A DNA stretch of 64,000 nt, from the NCBI RefSeq assembly GCF_964204645.1, contig NC_134035.1, positions 10,044,501-10,108,500 of the forward strand, written 5' to 3'. Below the pieces are notes generated by a model. It worked only from the letters and a program-made list of their open reading frames with translations, was not told the DNA's origin and ran no database searches. Below are positions 41,424 to 51,779 of the stretch, piece by piece. How positions within the stretch are numbered: position 1 is the first letter of the stretch; the number at the start of each line of letters is the position of its first letter. The position numbers were made by a program, and so were the translations under genes. The stretch comes from Tubulanus polymorphus. Lineage: Eukaryota > Nemertea > Palaeonemertea > Tubulaniformes > Tubulanidae.

Positions 41424-42554
41424 TTATTTGACTGAATTTCTGCAACGGATTTTTGTACAGAAATATTCACGAATTTCTCGTCCGAGTAAAAGATATATGT
41501 AGAAATTGACCACATAGTTACACTGTTGGAACTGAGTGAAAATATCAAATAGAAAATCTTTCTGTTCCGTAGAGATTGGCAGGTATACAGTAATAGTGGT
41601 TGGAAGTGTAAATATTGCAAATGCGAGTGAAACTGTTACAAGCATTGTTGTTGTTCGTATAGATTTTGTAGTTTTCTTATCATTCGAGACCATCTTTGAG
41701 CCTCTGAATAACTGAAATATTATGACAGAATTCGATATAATAATCAATGTTAAAGGTAAAACGTAGAGGTTGAAAACAATTTTCATAAAAAACATTAAAC
41801 GGTCTATTGCTTCATAATAACATCCAAAAAACTTGTCGGAAAAATACATCGATAGAGTAGGTAGAAAATACAGAATCAGTGCATTAACTGCGGTTGTTAT
41901 CAATATGGTGAATCTAGCGAATCTAGGAGTACATATCAAACGAGATGTGAACGGGAAGAGAACAATTGCCGCACGTTCTAGAGATATAGCTACTATAAAC
42001 CAGGAACTATTACAGGCTGCAAGTACTACAACGAATTCATAGATCTGACAACCGACAAGCGAATTCATTATAAATATTGGACCAGTTTCTACGTGCAACA
42101 TAACAAACTGTAAAACAGGCATCAAACATAGATGGAAGCAGAACAAAAAATCACTGAGTGATAAAACGATAAGATAATTAGCGTATGATAATTTCCTGAA
42201 TCTGCGACTTATCGTTATTAGGAAAGTAGCTGAATTTCCAAAGGCTCCGAACAGGAACAATATAGGTAGAATGGCCGATGATAGCGTACGGTAGCTACCA
42301 GACCGGTTTGCTATAGACATGATGACCATATAACTGTGATAACTTCGAGCAATTTGTATCTGAGTAAGATTCATGATTCCCGGGTTGAGGAACTGCTGTC
42401 TTAGAGAACGGTAGCTTCCAGACCGGTTTGGTATAGACGTGATGACCAGCATATAACTGTGATAACTTCGAGCCATTTGCATCTGAGTATTCACGAGATG
42501 AAAGAACTCCGTGTTAGTATTGGGAAATGAATTTACTGAATTTCGGTATTTCAT
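41424..42554 (-). CDS. Rhodopsin-family GPCR 1 (orphan, peptide-receptor-like)
   Basis: An intronless seven-helix receptor of 376 residues from the first ATG, or 316 from an inner ATG at 42374 that aligns with GPCR 2. TM1 has the conserved Asn (GAFGNSATFL), TM2 the Asp (LSLSDFLF) and TM3 the Cys (GCQIYEF). SLERAAIVLFPF stands in place of DRY. ECL2 has Cys (FGCYY), TM5 Pro (VLPLTLI), TM6 AIFTLP, and TM7 CNYVVNFYIYLL, a changed NPxxY. NLT and NRS are N-glycosylation sites. The longer N-terminus carries a tandem duplication of ARSYHSYM...NRSGSYR, so the inner start is more likely ancestral. It resembles FMRFamide-type receptor expansions of lophotrochozoans; the ligand is unknown. Confidence 0.85.
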   Translation of the reverse strand: MKYRNSVNSFPNTNTEFFHLVNTQMQMARSYHSYMLVITSIPNRSGSYRSLRQQFLNPGIMNLTQIQIARSYHSYMVIMSIANRSGSYRTLSSAILPILFLFGAFGNSATFLITISRRFRKLSYANYLIVLSLSDFLFCFHLCLMPVLQFVMLHVETGPIFIMNSLVGCQIYEFVVVLAACNSSWFIVAISLERAAIVLFPFTSRLICTPRFARFTILITTAVNALILYFLPTLSMYFSDKFFGCYYEAIDRLMFFMKIVFNLYVLPLTLIIISNSVIIFQLFRGSKMVSNDKKTTKSIRTTTMLVTVSLAFAIFTLPTTITVYLPISTEQKDFLFDIFTQFQQCNYVVNFYIYLLLGREIREYFCTKIRCRNSVK

Positions 42555-42992
42555 TCGTCATTCGATATTGTTAATACGATGAAGTTATCTGAAGAAAATG
42601 AAAATCAATTTTCCACGGTATAGATCTAATTCAATTCGCTCAGATATAGAAAAGTCTATTATATGTGAAGACTAGCATGAAATAATGTAGCCTAACTAAA
42701 TTGAATATAATTTTCGAACACAACAGACTATCTGTGGTGATGTATCTTCTATGGGTTTTAAGCTTATTGAATTAAATTTCAACAGTAGAACTAGAACTGA
42801 GGTCGTCATCAAACACGTAAATATCCGTTCATGGAAATGAGATTTTGAGAAAGGGATCAGAAATTGTTCAAGAAAACAGTTAATTCTTAAGTGGGCACCC
42901 TGAATGAATTTTGCGCTCTCACGGGTTATCGCATTTAGATAAAAACGATGGAAATAAAGTGAAAAATGTACGCTAAATTCAAAACCCATATT

Positions 42993-43170
42993 AGGCTCAC
43001 CTCGATATGTTCAAAAGTTATGGAAAGTTCTTTCGGAGATCAGATCATGACGTACTCGGAAGGTAAGAGACTGATCAACCGGCATCAACGTGGTTTCGTG
43101 AAGGGACATTATTTACACCGATTTTGCCAAAGCCTTCGACTGAGTTCCACACCAACGGTTATATAGCTGT
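42993..43170 (+). pseudogene. LINE reverse-transcriptase remnant, copy 1
   Basis: SICSKVMESSFGDQIMTY, then RLINRHQRGFVKG, is typical of non-LTR reverse transcriptases. It is followed after a frame change by DIIYTDFAKAFD, then a TGA where Arg is expected, then VPHQRL. The stretch normally separating FVKG from the YTDFAKAFD motif is deleted. Copy 2 has the same deletion. Confidence 0.75.
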
Positions 43171-44204
43171 AGCAAATACTTGATGCAGTATATATTTAGT
43201 GTAAATTGGTCATAAACGTTGTATGAGGTATCAGAACTCTGTGCGTGGTTATATATGGAAAGTCGTCAGCAGTTTTTATATCCAGTATGAAATTACCAAA
43301 GTGGTCCTACTTATGGTGAAACTCTCGGTACGTATACAATAACTGATAAAAATTGTCCTTTTTGGATGAAATTCTTCTAGATTTGTGATGACCGATGGAT
43401 ATCCGAGGTTGTAATAACAAGGTTCCATAATCGGCGTAAATTTAAAATTCTAAATTTCAGCAGAATGTGTTGACCACTAAGTCGAAATTGACTACGATAA
43501 TTACCGACGTAAAATTGATTTACATGCAGAAAATATAGGTTTATTCCAGATTTATTTTCGAATCCTAGGTTTTGCTAGGATATGTCAAACACAAAACGTT
43601 TTCGCCCAAGAAGTCTGCAAGGGTTCGAATCTTGTCACTCAGCCTCCTCATCAGGTATAATATAAGATATAACATAAACGAGAATTCTCTGAAAAAAAAG
43701 ACAAATTAATCAATTTTTCGAACATCTCAATCGTGTTTACCACTACAATGTTATAACTGTACTCACGACAAATCAGTTGTTGAAAATGGCTCATCAATAT
43801 CAGAGTCACTTGTCTGTGGAAACCAGCTATGCAGCCCTATTGAGTATTTGGGGGACAAGGTCCGTGCGGTTCTACAGTATCCGAGATCCTAGAAGAAAAA
43901 GGTAATATATAGGATACTGTAGTATCTCCATGATTTTCTACCAGGGCCCCTCATCATAGTCATCATAGTGACTAGCTTTAATCAGCTTCCAACAGTAGAC
44001 TAAGGTCCGTGCAGCCCTACCGGATATTTGGGGACACATGAAAGTCACCGGAAAACATCAACTATATTTTTGAAACACTATATTTTTGGGTCATCTTAAA
44101 ATTTTGAGCGGCGGGGAGCGCTCCCCCTGCTCCCCTCGAATCCGCCCCTGAAACGCGTAAAACACTAAACGCCATCAATTAGTTCTTGTGGTGGCCTAGC
44201 AGTA
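43171..44204. other. Spacer between the two GPCR blocks
   Basis: No gene is seen. Near 43563-43650 there are two TTCGAATC boxes. Around 43830-44030 there are short duplicated phrases (GGTCCGTGCGG and GGTCCGTGCAG). At 44092-44152, minus sense CAGGGGCGGATTCGAGGGG looks like the end of an hAT element; I could not find its partner end. Confidence 0.4.
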
Positions 44205-44290
44205 GGTGGATACGTTCTGTGGATATATCCACGATTAACCAGGAAGTAATACAGGCTGCGGCTAAGAAAATAAAATGGAATAGAAATACA
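44179..44290 (-). pseudogene. GPCR TM3 fragment after GPCR 2
   Basis: Just past the GPCR 2 stop the minus strand reads FLAAACITSWLIVDISTERI, clearly a degraded copy of the TM3 segment LAACNSSWLIVAISLERA. It is a truncated third receptor at the edge of the duplicated block. Confidence 0.7.
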
Positions 44291-44293
44291 CGG

Positions 44294-45244
44294 TTATTTG
44301 ACTGAATTTCTGCAACGGATTTTTGTACAGAAATATTCACGAATTTCTCGTCCCAGTAAAAGATATATGTAAAAATTGACCACATAATTACACTGTTGGA
44401 ACTGAGTGAAAATAGCAAATAGAGAATCTTTCTGTTCCGTAGAGATTGGAGCGTACACAATAATAGTATTTGGAAGTGTAAATATTGCAAATGCGAGTGA
44501 AACTGTTACAAGCGTTATTGTTGTTCGTATAGATTTTGTAGTTTTCTTATCAGACGAGACCATCTTTGAGCCTCTGAATAACTGAAATATTATAACTGAA
44601 TTCGATGTAATAATCAATGTTAAAGGTAGAACGTAGAGGATGAACATAATTTTCATAAAAAACGTTAAACGGTCTATTGCTTTATAATAACATCCAAAAA
44701 CCTTGTCGGAAAAATACATCGACAAAGTAGGTAGAAAATAAAGAATCAGTGCATTAACTGCGGTTATTATCAACATAGTGAATCGAGCGAATCTAGGAGT
44801 ACATATCAAACGAGATGTGAACGGGAAGAGAACAACTGCCGCTCGCTCTAGAGATATAGCTACTATTAACCAGGAACTATTACAGGCTGCAAGTACTACT
44901 ACGAATTCATAGATTTGACAACCGATCAGCGAATTCATTATAAATATTGGATCAGTGGCTATGTGCAACAGAACAAACTGTAAAACAGGCATCAAACATA
45001 GATTGATGCAGAACAATAAATCACTGACCGATAAAACGATAAGATAGTTAGCGTATGATAAACTCCTGAATCTGCGACTTATCGTTATCAGGAAAGTAGC
45101 TGAATTTCCAAAGGCTCCAAGAAGGAACAAGATAGTTAGAATGGCCGTTAATAGCGTACGGTAGCTACCAGACCGGTTTGCTATAGACATCATGACCATG
45201 TAACTGTGAAAACTTCGGGCAATTTGCATCTGAGTAAGATTCAT
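44294..45244 (-). CDS. Rhodopsin-family GPCR 2
   Basis: An intronless paralogue of GPCR 1, 316 residues, about 2.87 kb away in the same orientation and similar along its whole length. The same markers are present: GAFGNSATFL, LSVSDLLF, GCQIYEF, SLERAAVVLFPF, FGCYYKAIDR, VLPLTLI, AIFTLP and NYVVNFYIYLL. Differences cluster in the extracellular ends (IATDPIF against VETGPIF, YAPISTEQKDSLFAIF), which could affect ligand choice. Upstream, the N-terminal extension of GPCR 1 is also present (about 45300-45460) but is broken by a 2-bp insertion that gives a stop. This supports the start MNLTQ. It probably signals at the plasma membrane through G proteins; ligand unknown. Confidence 0.87.
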   Translation of the reverse strand: MNLTQMQIARSFHSYMVMMSIANRSGSYRTLLTAILTILFLLGAFGNSATFLITISRRFRSLSYANYLIVLSVSDLLFCINLCLMPVLQFVLLHIATDPIFIMNSLIGCQIYEFVVVLAACNSSWLIVAISLERAAVVLFPFTSRLICTPRFARFTMLIITAVNALILYFLPTLSMYFSDKVFGCYYKAIDRLTFFMKIMFILYVLPLTLIITSNSVIIFQLFRGSKMVSSDKKTTKSIRTTITLVTVSLAFAIFTLPNTIIVYAPISTEQKDSLFAIFTQFQQCNYVVNFYIYLLLGREIREYFCTKIRCRNSVK

Positions 45245-45470
45245 GATTCACGGGTTGAAGAACTGAGTAAGATTCATGATTCACGGGTTGAAGAACTGCT
45301 GTCTTAGAGAGAACGGAGGCTTCCAGACCGGTTTGTTATAGACGTGATGACCAGCATGTAACTGTGATAACTTCGAGCCATTTGCATCTGAGTATTCACG
45401 AGATGAAAGAACTCCGTGTTAGTATTGGGAAATGAATTTACTACATTTCGGTATTTCATTCGTCATTCGA
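45245..45470 (-). pseudogene. Broken N-terminal extension of GPCR 2
   Basis: Minus-strand sequence from the ATG near 45460 reads MKYRNVVNSFPNTNTEFF and on to ARSYHSYMLVITSI, matching the extension of GPCR 1. An extra GA near 45307 shifts the frame into TAA. There is also a 36-bp local duplication (GAGTAAGATTCATGATTCAC) at 45232-45290. Confidence 0.65.
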
Positions 45471-45904
45471 TATTAATGTTAATACGATGAAATTATCAGA
45501 AGAAAATGAAAACCAATTTTCTACGGTACAGATTTAACTCGATTCGCTCAGATTTATGAAAGTCTATTATATGTGAAGAATAGTATGAAATAATGTAGAC
45601 TAGCTAAATTGAATATAATTTTCGAACGCAGCAAGCTATCTGTGGTGATATATCTTCTATGTTTTTTAAGCTTATTGAATTAAATTTCTACAGTAGAACT
45701 AGAACTGAGGTTGTCATCAAACACGTAAATATCCGTTCATGGAAATAAGACTTTGAGAAAGGGATCAAAAAATTGTTCAAGAAAACCGTAAATTCTAAGT
45801 GGGTATCCTGGATTAGGTTTGAACTCTTACAGGCTATCGAATTTAGGTAAAAACGCGGAAGTAAAGTGAAAAATGGAAATCTAAGACCCATGGTAGCCTC
45901 AACT

Positions 45905-46050
45905 ATATATAGACGTACTCGGAAGGGTAGAGACTGATCAACCGGTTTCCACGTGGTTTCGTGAAGGGACATTATTTACACCGATTTTGCCAAAGCCTTC
46001 GACCGAGTACCGGTACCACACCGACGGTTATAGCTGTAGCATATATTCGA
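45905..46050 (+). pseudogene. LINE reverse-transcriptase remnant, copy 2
   Basis: Fragments of the RLINR...GFVKG region, then DIIYTDFAKAFDRVP, then a small GTACCG duplication and HRRL. The deletion is the same as at 42993-43170, so the remnant was copied together with the GPCR. Confidence 0.75.
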
Positions 46051-46097
46051 TGAAGTATTTGTATATTGGTCAAAAACTTTCTATCAGGTATCAAATA

Positions 46098-46580
46098 TTT
46101 CGAACCCGGGACACCCCTGTCCATCCTCTATGCCATCAGGACCACCCTGAATCAGACTGGGTGCGAACCCGGGACACCCCAGTATATCTTCTATTCAACC
46201 ACTCTGAATCAGTATCAGTAATTACTGGGTTCGAACCCGGGATACCTCAGTACATCATTTATTCAGCATCAGTAATTACTAGGTTCGAACCCGGGACACC
46301 CCTGTACATCCTCTATGCAGCATCAGGACCACTCTGAATCATTGTCAGTAATGACTGGGTGCGAACCCGGGACACCCCAGTACATCTTCTATTCGACCAC
46401 TCTGAATCAGTATCAGTAATTACTGGGTTCGAACCCGGTATACCTCAGTACATCATTTATTCAGCATCAGTAATTACTGGGTTCGAACCCGGGACACCCC
46501 TGCACATCCTTTATTCAGCATCATGACCACACTGAATCAGTATTAAAAAATAGTGGGTTCGACCCGGGACAACCCTGCAC
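46098..46580. repeat. Satellite with TCGAACCC boxes, 198-bp higher-order period
   Basis: Eight CGAACCCGGG-type boxes (one is CGACCCGGG) start at 46101, 46164, 46232, 46286, 46362, 46430, 46484 and 46560. Spacings of 68, 54 and 76 bp repeat, giving a 198-bp higher-order unit made of three sub-units. Between boxes are CATCCTCTATGCAGCATCAG and CACTCTGAATCAGTATCAGT. GGGTTCGAACCC matches the B-box consensus of RNA polymerase III promoters, but no A box is seen. Confidence 0.85.
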
Positions 46581-46730
46581 ATGCTCTATTCACCATTTGG
46601 ACCACTCTGATTCAAATCATCCTATATTTAGACTGGTCGCCTGTCCAATTCTGCGCCACCTGCATTCGCAGTCCCGTCCGCCATCTTCCGTGGAATATAC
46701 GGATCCAATCAGATTTCAGTATTTCATCAC

Positions 46731-46990
46731 GTGAACAATGTAACATGGCCGCCTCCAGAGCGTCTCGATTTGCATTCCATGGACCTCTTAAAAGTCGATT
46801 TTTACATCAATGGAAGAAAGAAACTCGACGAAAACTATCAGGTAACGCTTACTGCGTGTGGCATCGAAGATATCGACATACAAGGCAGTATGTCTCCGTT
46901 ACAGCACCATCAAAACCTACCCTACTCAAAGGAACGGTCAATCGACAAAATACCGACGAACTTTGTCATTGTCTTGAGATGGAAAACTGA
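46731..46990 (+). CDS. Possible terminal exon, unrecognised product
   Basis: An open frame ending in TGA reads MDLLKVDFYINGRKKLDENY, then TLTACGIEDIDIQG, and ends TNFVIVLRWKTD. An AATAAA lies about 215 bp downstream (near 47204). I recognise no family and no clear upstream exons. It could be the 3' exon of a gene, a transposon fragment or chance. Confidence 0.25.
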
Positions 46991-47319
46991 CTGACTTTCT
47001 GAACTGAACCAGCCATGCAGCAGAGGCCACGACACCGGCAATTTGTTTGTTCACTTTAGATGACTGATTGATTATGCTGTGAATGTGACACTAGATATTA
47101 GCAGTCAATTCAGTGTGGTGAAAATATTAGCCTATATATACGACAGCCTGTAACTTTCACTTACTTCACTTCAATAATCAATGTCTTTTAAAACTTGTGA
47201 TCAATAAATGAATACTTATTTACAAATATTCTGTGATTGTCTATTGTAGGTCATTGTGTGTGTTCTGATGTTGATTTTCTGAAATACAACTCAGGTTTTC
47301 TTAAGAATTAGAAGTTATA

Positions 47320-49524
47320 CGTATTAAATTGAATGAGCTCAACATGCACAGAATTGTTGTTGTATCATGGTAAGTTTGAAAAACGGATAAAAACATGAAT
47401 TGAAAAGTCAATCCAGGTTTAATTGTTAGTATATGTATTGTAAAGCCTATCGGTTTAATTTCAGAAAGTAACCTCAATCACGAATCAAAGAGATTAACGA
47501 ATCCGGCATTATTTAACCTTTAATATTTGCTTTAACCCTAACCCTATCACTTAACCTCTGTATACTAACGGATCTGTTTGTATTTGTTGATTTATCTGTA
47601 GGTGGCGCCCTTGTCATCGAATCGCGCCTGTTTTCGAAGGATACGCCGCCAAATATTCTAATGCTGTTTTTTCTAAAAGTCGACGTCGATGAATTGACCG
47701 TAAGTCCTAGTGAGATGAGTTCGACCGTACTTTAAGCGTCCAAAAACCCGTCGTATTTTGCTTTAATGATTTATTCGTCGGTTTTTTAGGAAGTGATGAA
47801 TCGTTACAATATCGCAGCGATGCTGACCTTCACCTTCTTCAAAAACAAGGTCAAAGTCCAAAGGAAACATCAAAAAGCATTATCAAGAGCCAGGTGTAAG
47901 TGATGAAACAGTCAAAGTTAAAGGCCACGTAAGTTTGTAAAATACAGTAGACTCTGTCTCTTACTGCGGTTAAGTTGAGACTGGTAAAATTCTACCCCGA
48001 GTTGGTGTCAAAAACTAAGATAAGAGTTCGTGAAATACAGTAGACTCTGTCTCATTCCTCAACTGTTAACTGATAGGCCGATTATGAATTTTTAAGATTG
48101 AACTCATGAATATTCAAACAGACCTCATAAATATTGAAATGAACCTCATGAATATTTACAGATTGCTAAGATGATACAGATGAACGGTTCGGAATGTTTA
48201 AACGAATCGAACAATCACAAGTTGAAAGACGCTCTCTCTCCTAAAGGCGGATATTTACAATCGGACTGCGACGAACAGTTGATAATTTCCCTCGAATTCT
48301 CACAACCTGTTAAACTACATTTGTTAAAGATGTACGCCCCAGACGGTAAGAGACTCCAGCATCCCTACGACTCCTTGATTCCTTTAAACAGGGTCCCCAT
48401 ATCTCGTTGATTCCTTCAAAACTCCTTTTAAACTGAAAAAGCTGTTAAAAGGTGCTTGAAACTCCTTCAATTTTGAGAAATAGTCAATTAGAAATTTTTG
48501 TAGTTGTACATTAGACTATGCCTAAATCTGTTAAGTTGGGACCAGGATTTTTCATTACCCAATTACTGGGTAGGCCAGATACTATAAGTTCTAGTAATAC
48601 AGTAAGTTTTAAACGTTTGCCCCTCCCCCATTGTCTCTCCCTGAGTCTCCCCATCTCTCTCTCCATGAGTCTCTTTCATCTTGTTTCTTTTTGATCGCAG
48701 ATTGACCCCAGACAATGTAAAAGAAGGAACTTTAATACCGCTACGATACGTCAAATTCCAAAATGTTTCCAGCCTTTCGGTTAGAATGAAAATCATTTCA
48801 TATTTCAACAGTTAAAACAGTTACAGTTCAAATTCGAAAAAAATAGATGCGGTTGCTGCGGCAACGCAAATGATGATAACAATGATGATGATGATGATTA
48901 TTTAACCGAGGAGGAAGAACCTGAATTTATTAAAACGCATTTTCAAATGATTTTAATGAGGTTTAATATTGAATTTATACAAACGAGTTTCTTAGGTCAT
49001 TATTTCTCCCTGCCCTAGTAGAGTTCATACACAAATTTCTGAAAGGGTTGATTTATGAGGATATTTGGTGGATGTTAGGCTCCCCCTTCCTTCTCCATTC
49101 AGATAAGATATTTTTGAAATTTACATTTTTCTAATGGACACGTTTTGTAAAATTTGGTGATTGTTTATTTCACGTATGTTTAGATATTTCAGTGACGGAT
49201 TTTTTTGGAATTTCAACCTGAATTGAGACAAAGAATTCTGAGATGTTTTCACCATCTGTAGAACTCTGTTTGCAGTGGAACCTCGTTTTAACAATTTATC
49301 AGTTATTACAAAACTAGAATTTCATTTTATTTCCATACTTGATATAACGAATTATAACTAACAGATTTTCTGGTGCCCTGAATTTCGTTGCAACAAGGTT
49401 CCGCTGTATAATTTTCAAAATTCAAAGAATGTTTTACAGACTTTTCGACATCAATAATTAAGCACTAAGAAATACTTTCTTTTTATTATTTCAGGTGGCG
49501 GGAAAGAAAGGCAAGAGTCATTGA
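47320..49524 (+). pseudogene. TXNL1: Decayed thioredoxin-like protein 1 (TXNL1-like)
   Basis: TXNL1 joins a thioredoxin domain to a PITH domain that binds the proteasome. Exon remnants with good splice sites: 47602-47699 (RIAPVFEGYAAKYSNAVF, then LKVDVDELT), 47790-47893 (EVMNRYNIAAMLTFTFFKNK), 48162-48345 (GSECLNESNNHKLKDAL to QSDCDEQLIISLEFSQPVKL), 48701-48780 (LTPDNVKEGTLIPLRYVKFQ) and 49495-49524 (VAGKKGKSH, stop). Damage: the WCGPC active site has become WRPC or WWRPC; one extra T in a T run breaks the frame between NAVF and LKVDVD; the exons for the domain linker, the middle PITH strands and the segment before VAGKKGKSH are missing. This is most likely a pseudogene of a paralogue elsewhere; an assembly error could explain the single base but not the rest. 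Confidence 0.72.
49273..49406. mobile_element. MITE with CAGTGGAACCTCGTT ends
   Basis: Ends CAGTGGAACCTCGTT and AACAAGGTTCCGCTG are inverted (one mismatch pair). This is the terminal pattern of pogo/Tigger-like elements. It lies in the last intron of the TXNL1-like pseudogene. Confidence 0.65.
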
Positions 49525-50980
49525 TGGCGAAGGCCAATATCGAACGTACATTATTTCACCAAGAAACAAAGATTTGGAACTTAAGGGATTAATTTCACCA
49601 GAGACACATTACATCAGCGAGCGTATGAATTTGCATGAGGCAAATTGAAAATTTCCACTTTTATCGCATTGTGATTAATAAACTCAATATTATTATTATC
49701 ATTTACTGAATGGTTTTTCTTTTGAGTTTATTTTTCTTCTATCAGAGGACCGGCATCAATGATGACATGATTTTTGTAGGCTTAAGCAAAATTTAACACT
49801 TAATGCGGAAAATTGGCAGGTGGCATTTTTTCACTTAGTGAATTGCATCAATGCCTAATCATGACTTGTCTGACTTATCACAACTAGTATCCTCATGGAC
49901 AGACTGACCCTGTACGCATGATTTGATACCGCCATACTCTTTGACCAAAATCAAAAATGGGATAAGAGTAAATTGGAACAAGAAACCAAATTCTAATATG
50001 GACTTTCCTAACTTTACATGATGATGTACTGTTTAATCCAGTATCAAATTTAAAGAAAATTTGTTTTTTTCAAATTATGAGTGAAGTTTTTGACAGAATT
50101 TCAGAGGATCGGTGCTCCAAGTAATTAAAAAAGCCTAATATGTCTCCCCTGAATTGAATCAAGGAGTTTTTCTTATGAAAATCTGTCTATTGACGGATTC
50201 TGTGATAACAGTATGAATGATGATTAATCATGAATACATGGTATTAGTGGGTTTCCCCCAATGACTCAAATAGACCGCTTTCCTCGTGCATGGTGTGAGT
50301 TAGTTATCTCGGGATGCGTGAAATGTCCTTACGTAGTTGTGACTAATAAACTAATTTCATTAGAAAATGTTTACGCGGTTACTATGATATGAAGACCTGT
50401 GTTGGTGTGAATCTTTAACTTAAGTGCTATCGGTCGGTATAATTTATAAATTATTCTAGAATTTAAGAAAAAAAACAGGCGGTGGCTTATAAACTGATAA
50501 ATTTTGAAGTAAGTAGCTGTTGGGAATCAAGTAATTTATTTCATGGCCTTATTAAAGTTCCTCCACTATATTGTTCAGCTGACTACCGGCGCGTATTCAA
50601 CCCGGCAGTGGAACCTTTCATAATGTAAACCCATTCAACAATAGAGACACAATTGCGGTTTTCAGAGTTGTTGATATCATTTATACGCGCTATTGAATAC
50701 GTCACCGGCTGACCACGGTGTACACAAGCATAGGCCATTCACCTCAGCTTACTCACACTGTGAACATGCTACCACGGATTCTCCTGGCGATATTCACTGC
50801 GCTCCCGCTCATGCTCCTGTTCCTGCTTCCGGAGGAACGACGTCTTTATGTTTTATGTGTTACTGTTCGTCTCCGTACTGTCCTGTACTGTTCCGTGTTT
50901 ATTAATCCGTTCTATTTTTCAGGGTCTAATCCGTTTTATTTTTCAGGGCCGATTTCTCTGTCGAATTTCAACGTTTGCTG
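49525..50980. other. Non-coding region
   Basis: No supported gene. An open frame from 50718 has a hydrophobic start (MLPRILLAIFTALPLMLLFLL) but runs into the LINE remnant at its end, so it is not called. A duplicated phrase near 50909-50947 (CCGTTCTATTTTTCAG and CCGTTTTATTTTTCAG) makes two adjacent acceptor-like sites. Confidence 0.4.
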
Positions 50981-50984
50981 GAAC

Positions 50985-51175
50985 AAAACTAATGTCCGAA
51001 AGCGTCGGCTCCCCTTCGCCGGTCACGTGTCGAGGATGTCAGACAAAGAGTCGGTCAGGAAATGACTGCCCTCTACACGCCCTCATACGGAACACGAAAA
51101 CCTGGATGACTAGGCCTCACTCTCCCCACGTATCAACAGAGTGTACTTAGTGACATCAATGACGGGTAAGTCAGT
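50985..51175 (+). pseudogene. LINE C-terminal remnant
   Basis: RKRRLPFAGHVSRMSDKESV, then after a frame shift TALYTPSYGTRKPG, a TGA, and LTLPTYQQSVLSDINDG. The RRL-(F/W)AGHV-RM and YTP-G-RKPGRPR pattern is the usual C-terminal tail of many non-LTR reverse transcriptases. Two lesions make it dead. Confidence 0.65.
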
Positions 51176-51221
51176 CGGATTGCACGGGTTAAAAGTGGAG
51201 TGGTAAAGCTGGACTGTCTAC

Positions 51222-51366
51222 TAGTATTCATTGATTCCTTTTCAGGAATTGCTTCGGACAAAGATTTAGTCTTGTCTTCCTTTGCGTTCTAGCATTCATT
51301 GATTCCTTTTAAGGGATTGCTTCGGGCAGGGATTGATTTCCCTGTCTTCCTTTGCGTGCTAGGATT
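51222..51366. repeat. Two tandem copies of a 70-75-bp unit
   Basis: ATTCATTGATTCCTTTTCAG then ATTGCTTCGG, and GTCTTCCTTTGCGTTCTAG, followed by a second copy with a few changes. Confidence 0.75.
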
Positions 51367-51779
51367 CATTTATTCACTCCCAAGATGAAGAAGAAGAAGA
51401 TGCTGAAGGCGACTACAACGAAGATGATGCCGAAAAAAGAACACTGAACTCAGCAATATTGAAAGTTAAGTTGATACACATGTAAATTACGATGCGTGAT
51501 ACCGAAAGGATTGTGTAACTACAGAATATCATTCTTTTACTCATTTCAGGTTAATCCGGAAAGGCCCATCTAAAATCTGCCCACCAGAAGTGCCCACAAA
51601 AGACTCCACCTTGAAGTACCACCAAACACCGAAAGACCTGCGGCAACCGAACCTGGCAGTCTTGACCTCATCCTGCATGGCAACAGGAATGCATACATAC
51701 ATAAAGCTAAGTTGATTTTTCATAGCTGGGGTAGAATGCATAGGCACTGGAGAGGATAGAGACGCTGGTCAAGCTCACC

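Noticed and set aside
46553-46990. 145-residue open frame
   Set aside because: Starts in the 198-bp satellite and is out of frame with the more plausible terminal exon at 46731-46990.
47530-47550. Interstitial telomere repeat (CCCTAACCCTA)
   Set aside because: Only about two units; chance cannot be excluded.
51541-51747. 68-residue minus-strand open frame with FGVWWYFKVESF
   Set aside because: No splice partners or recognisable family; the neighbourhood is transposon remnants.
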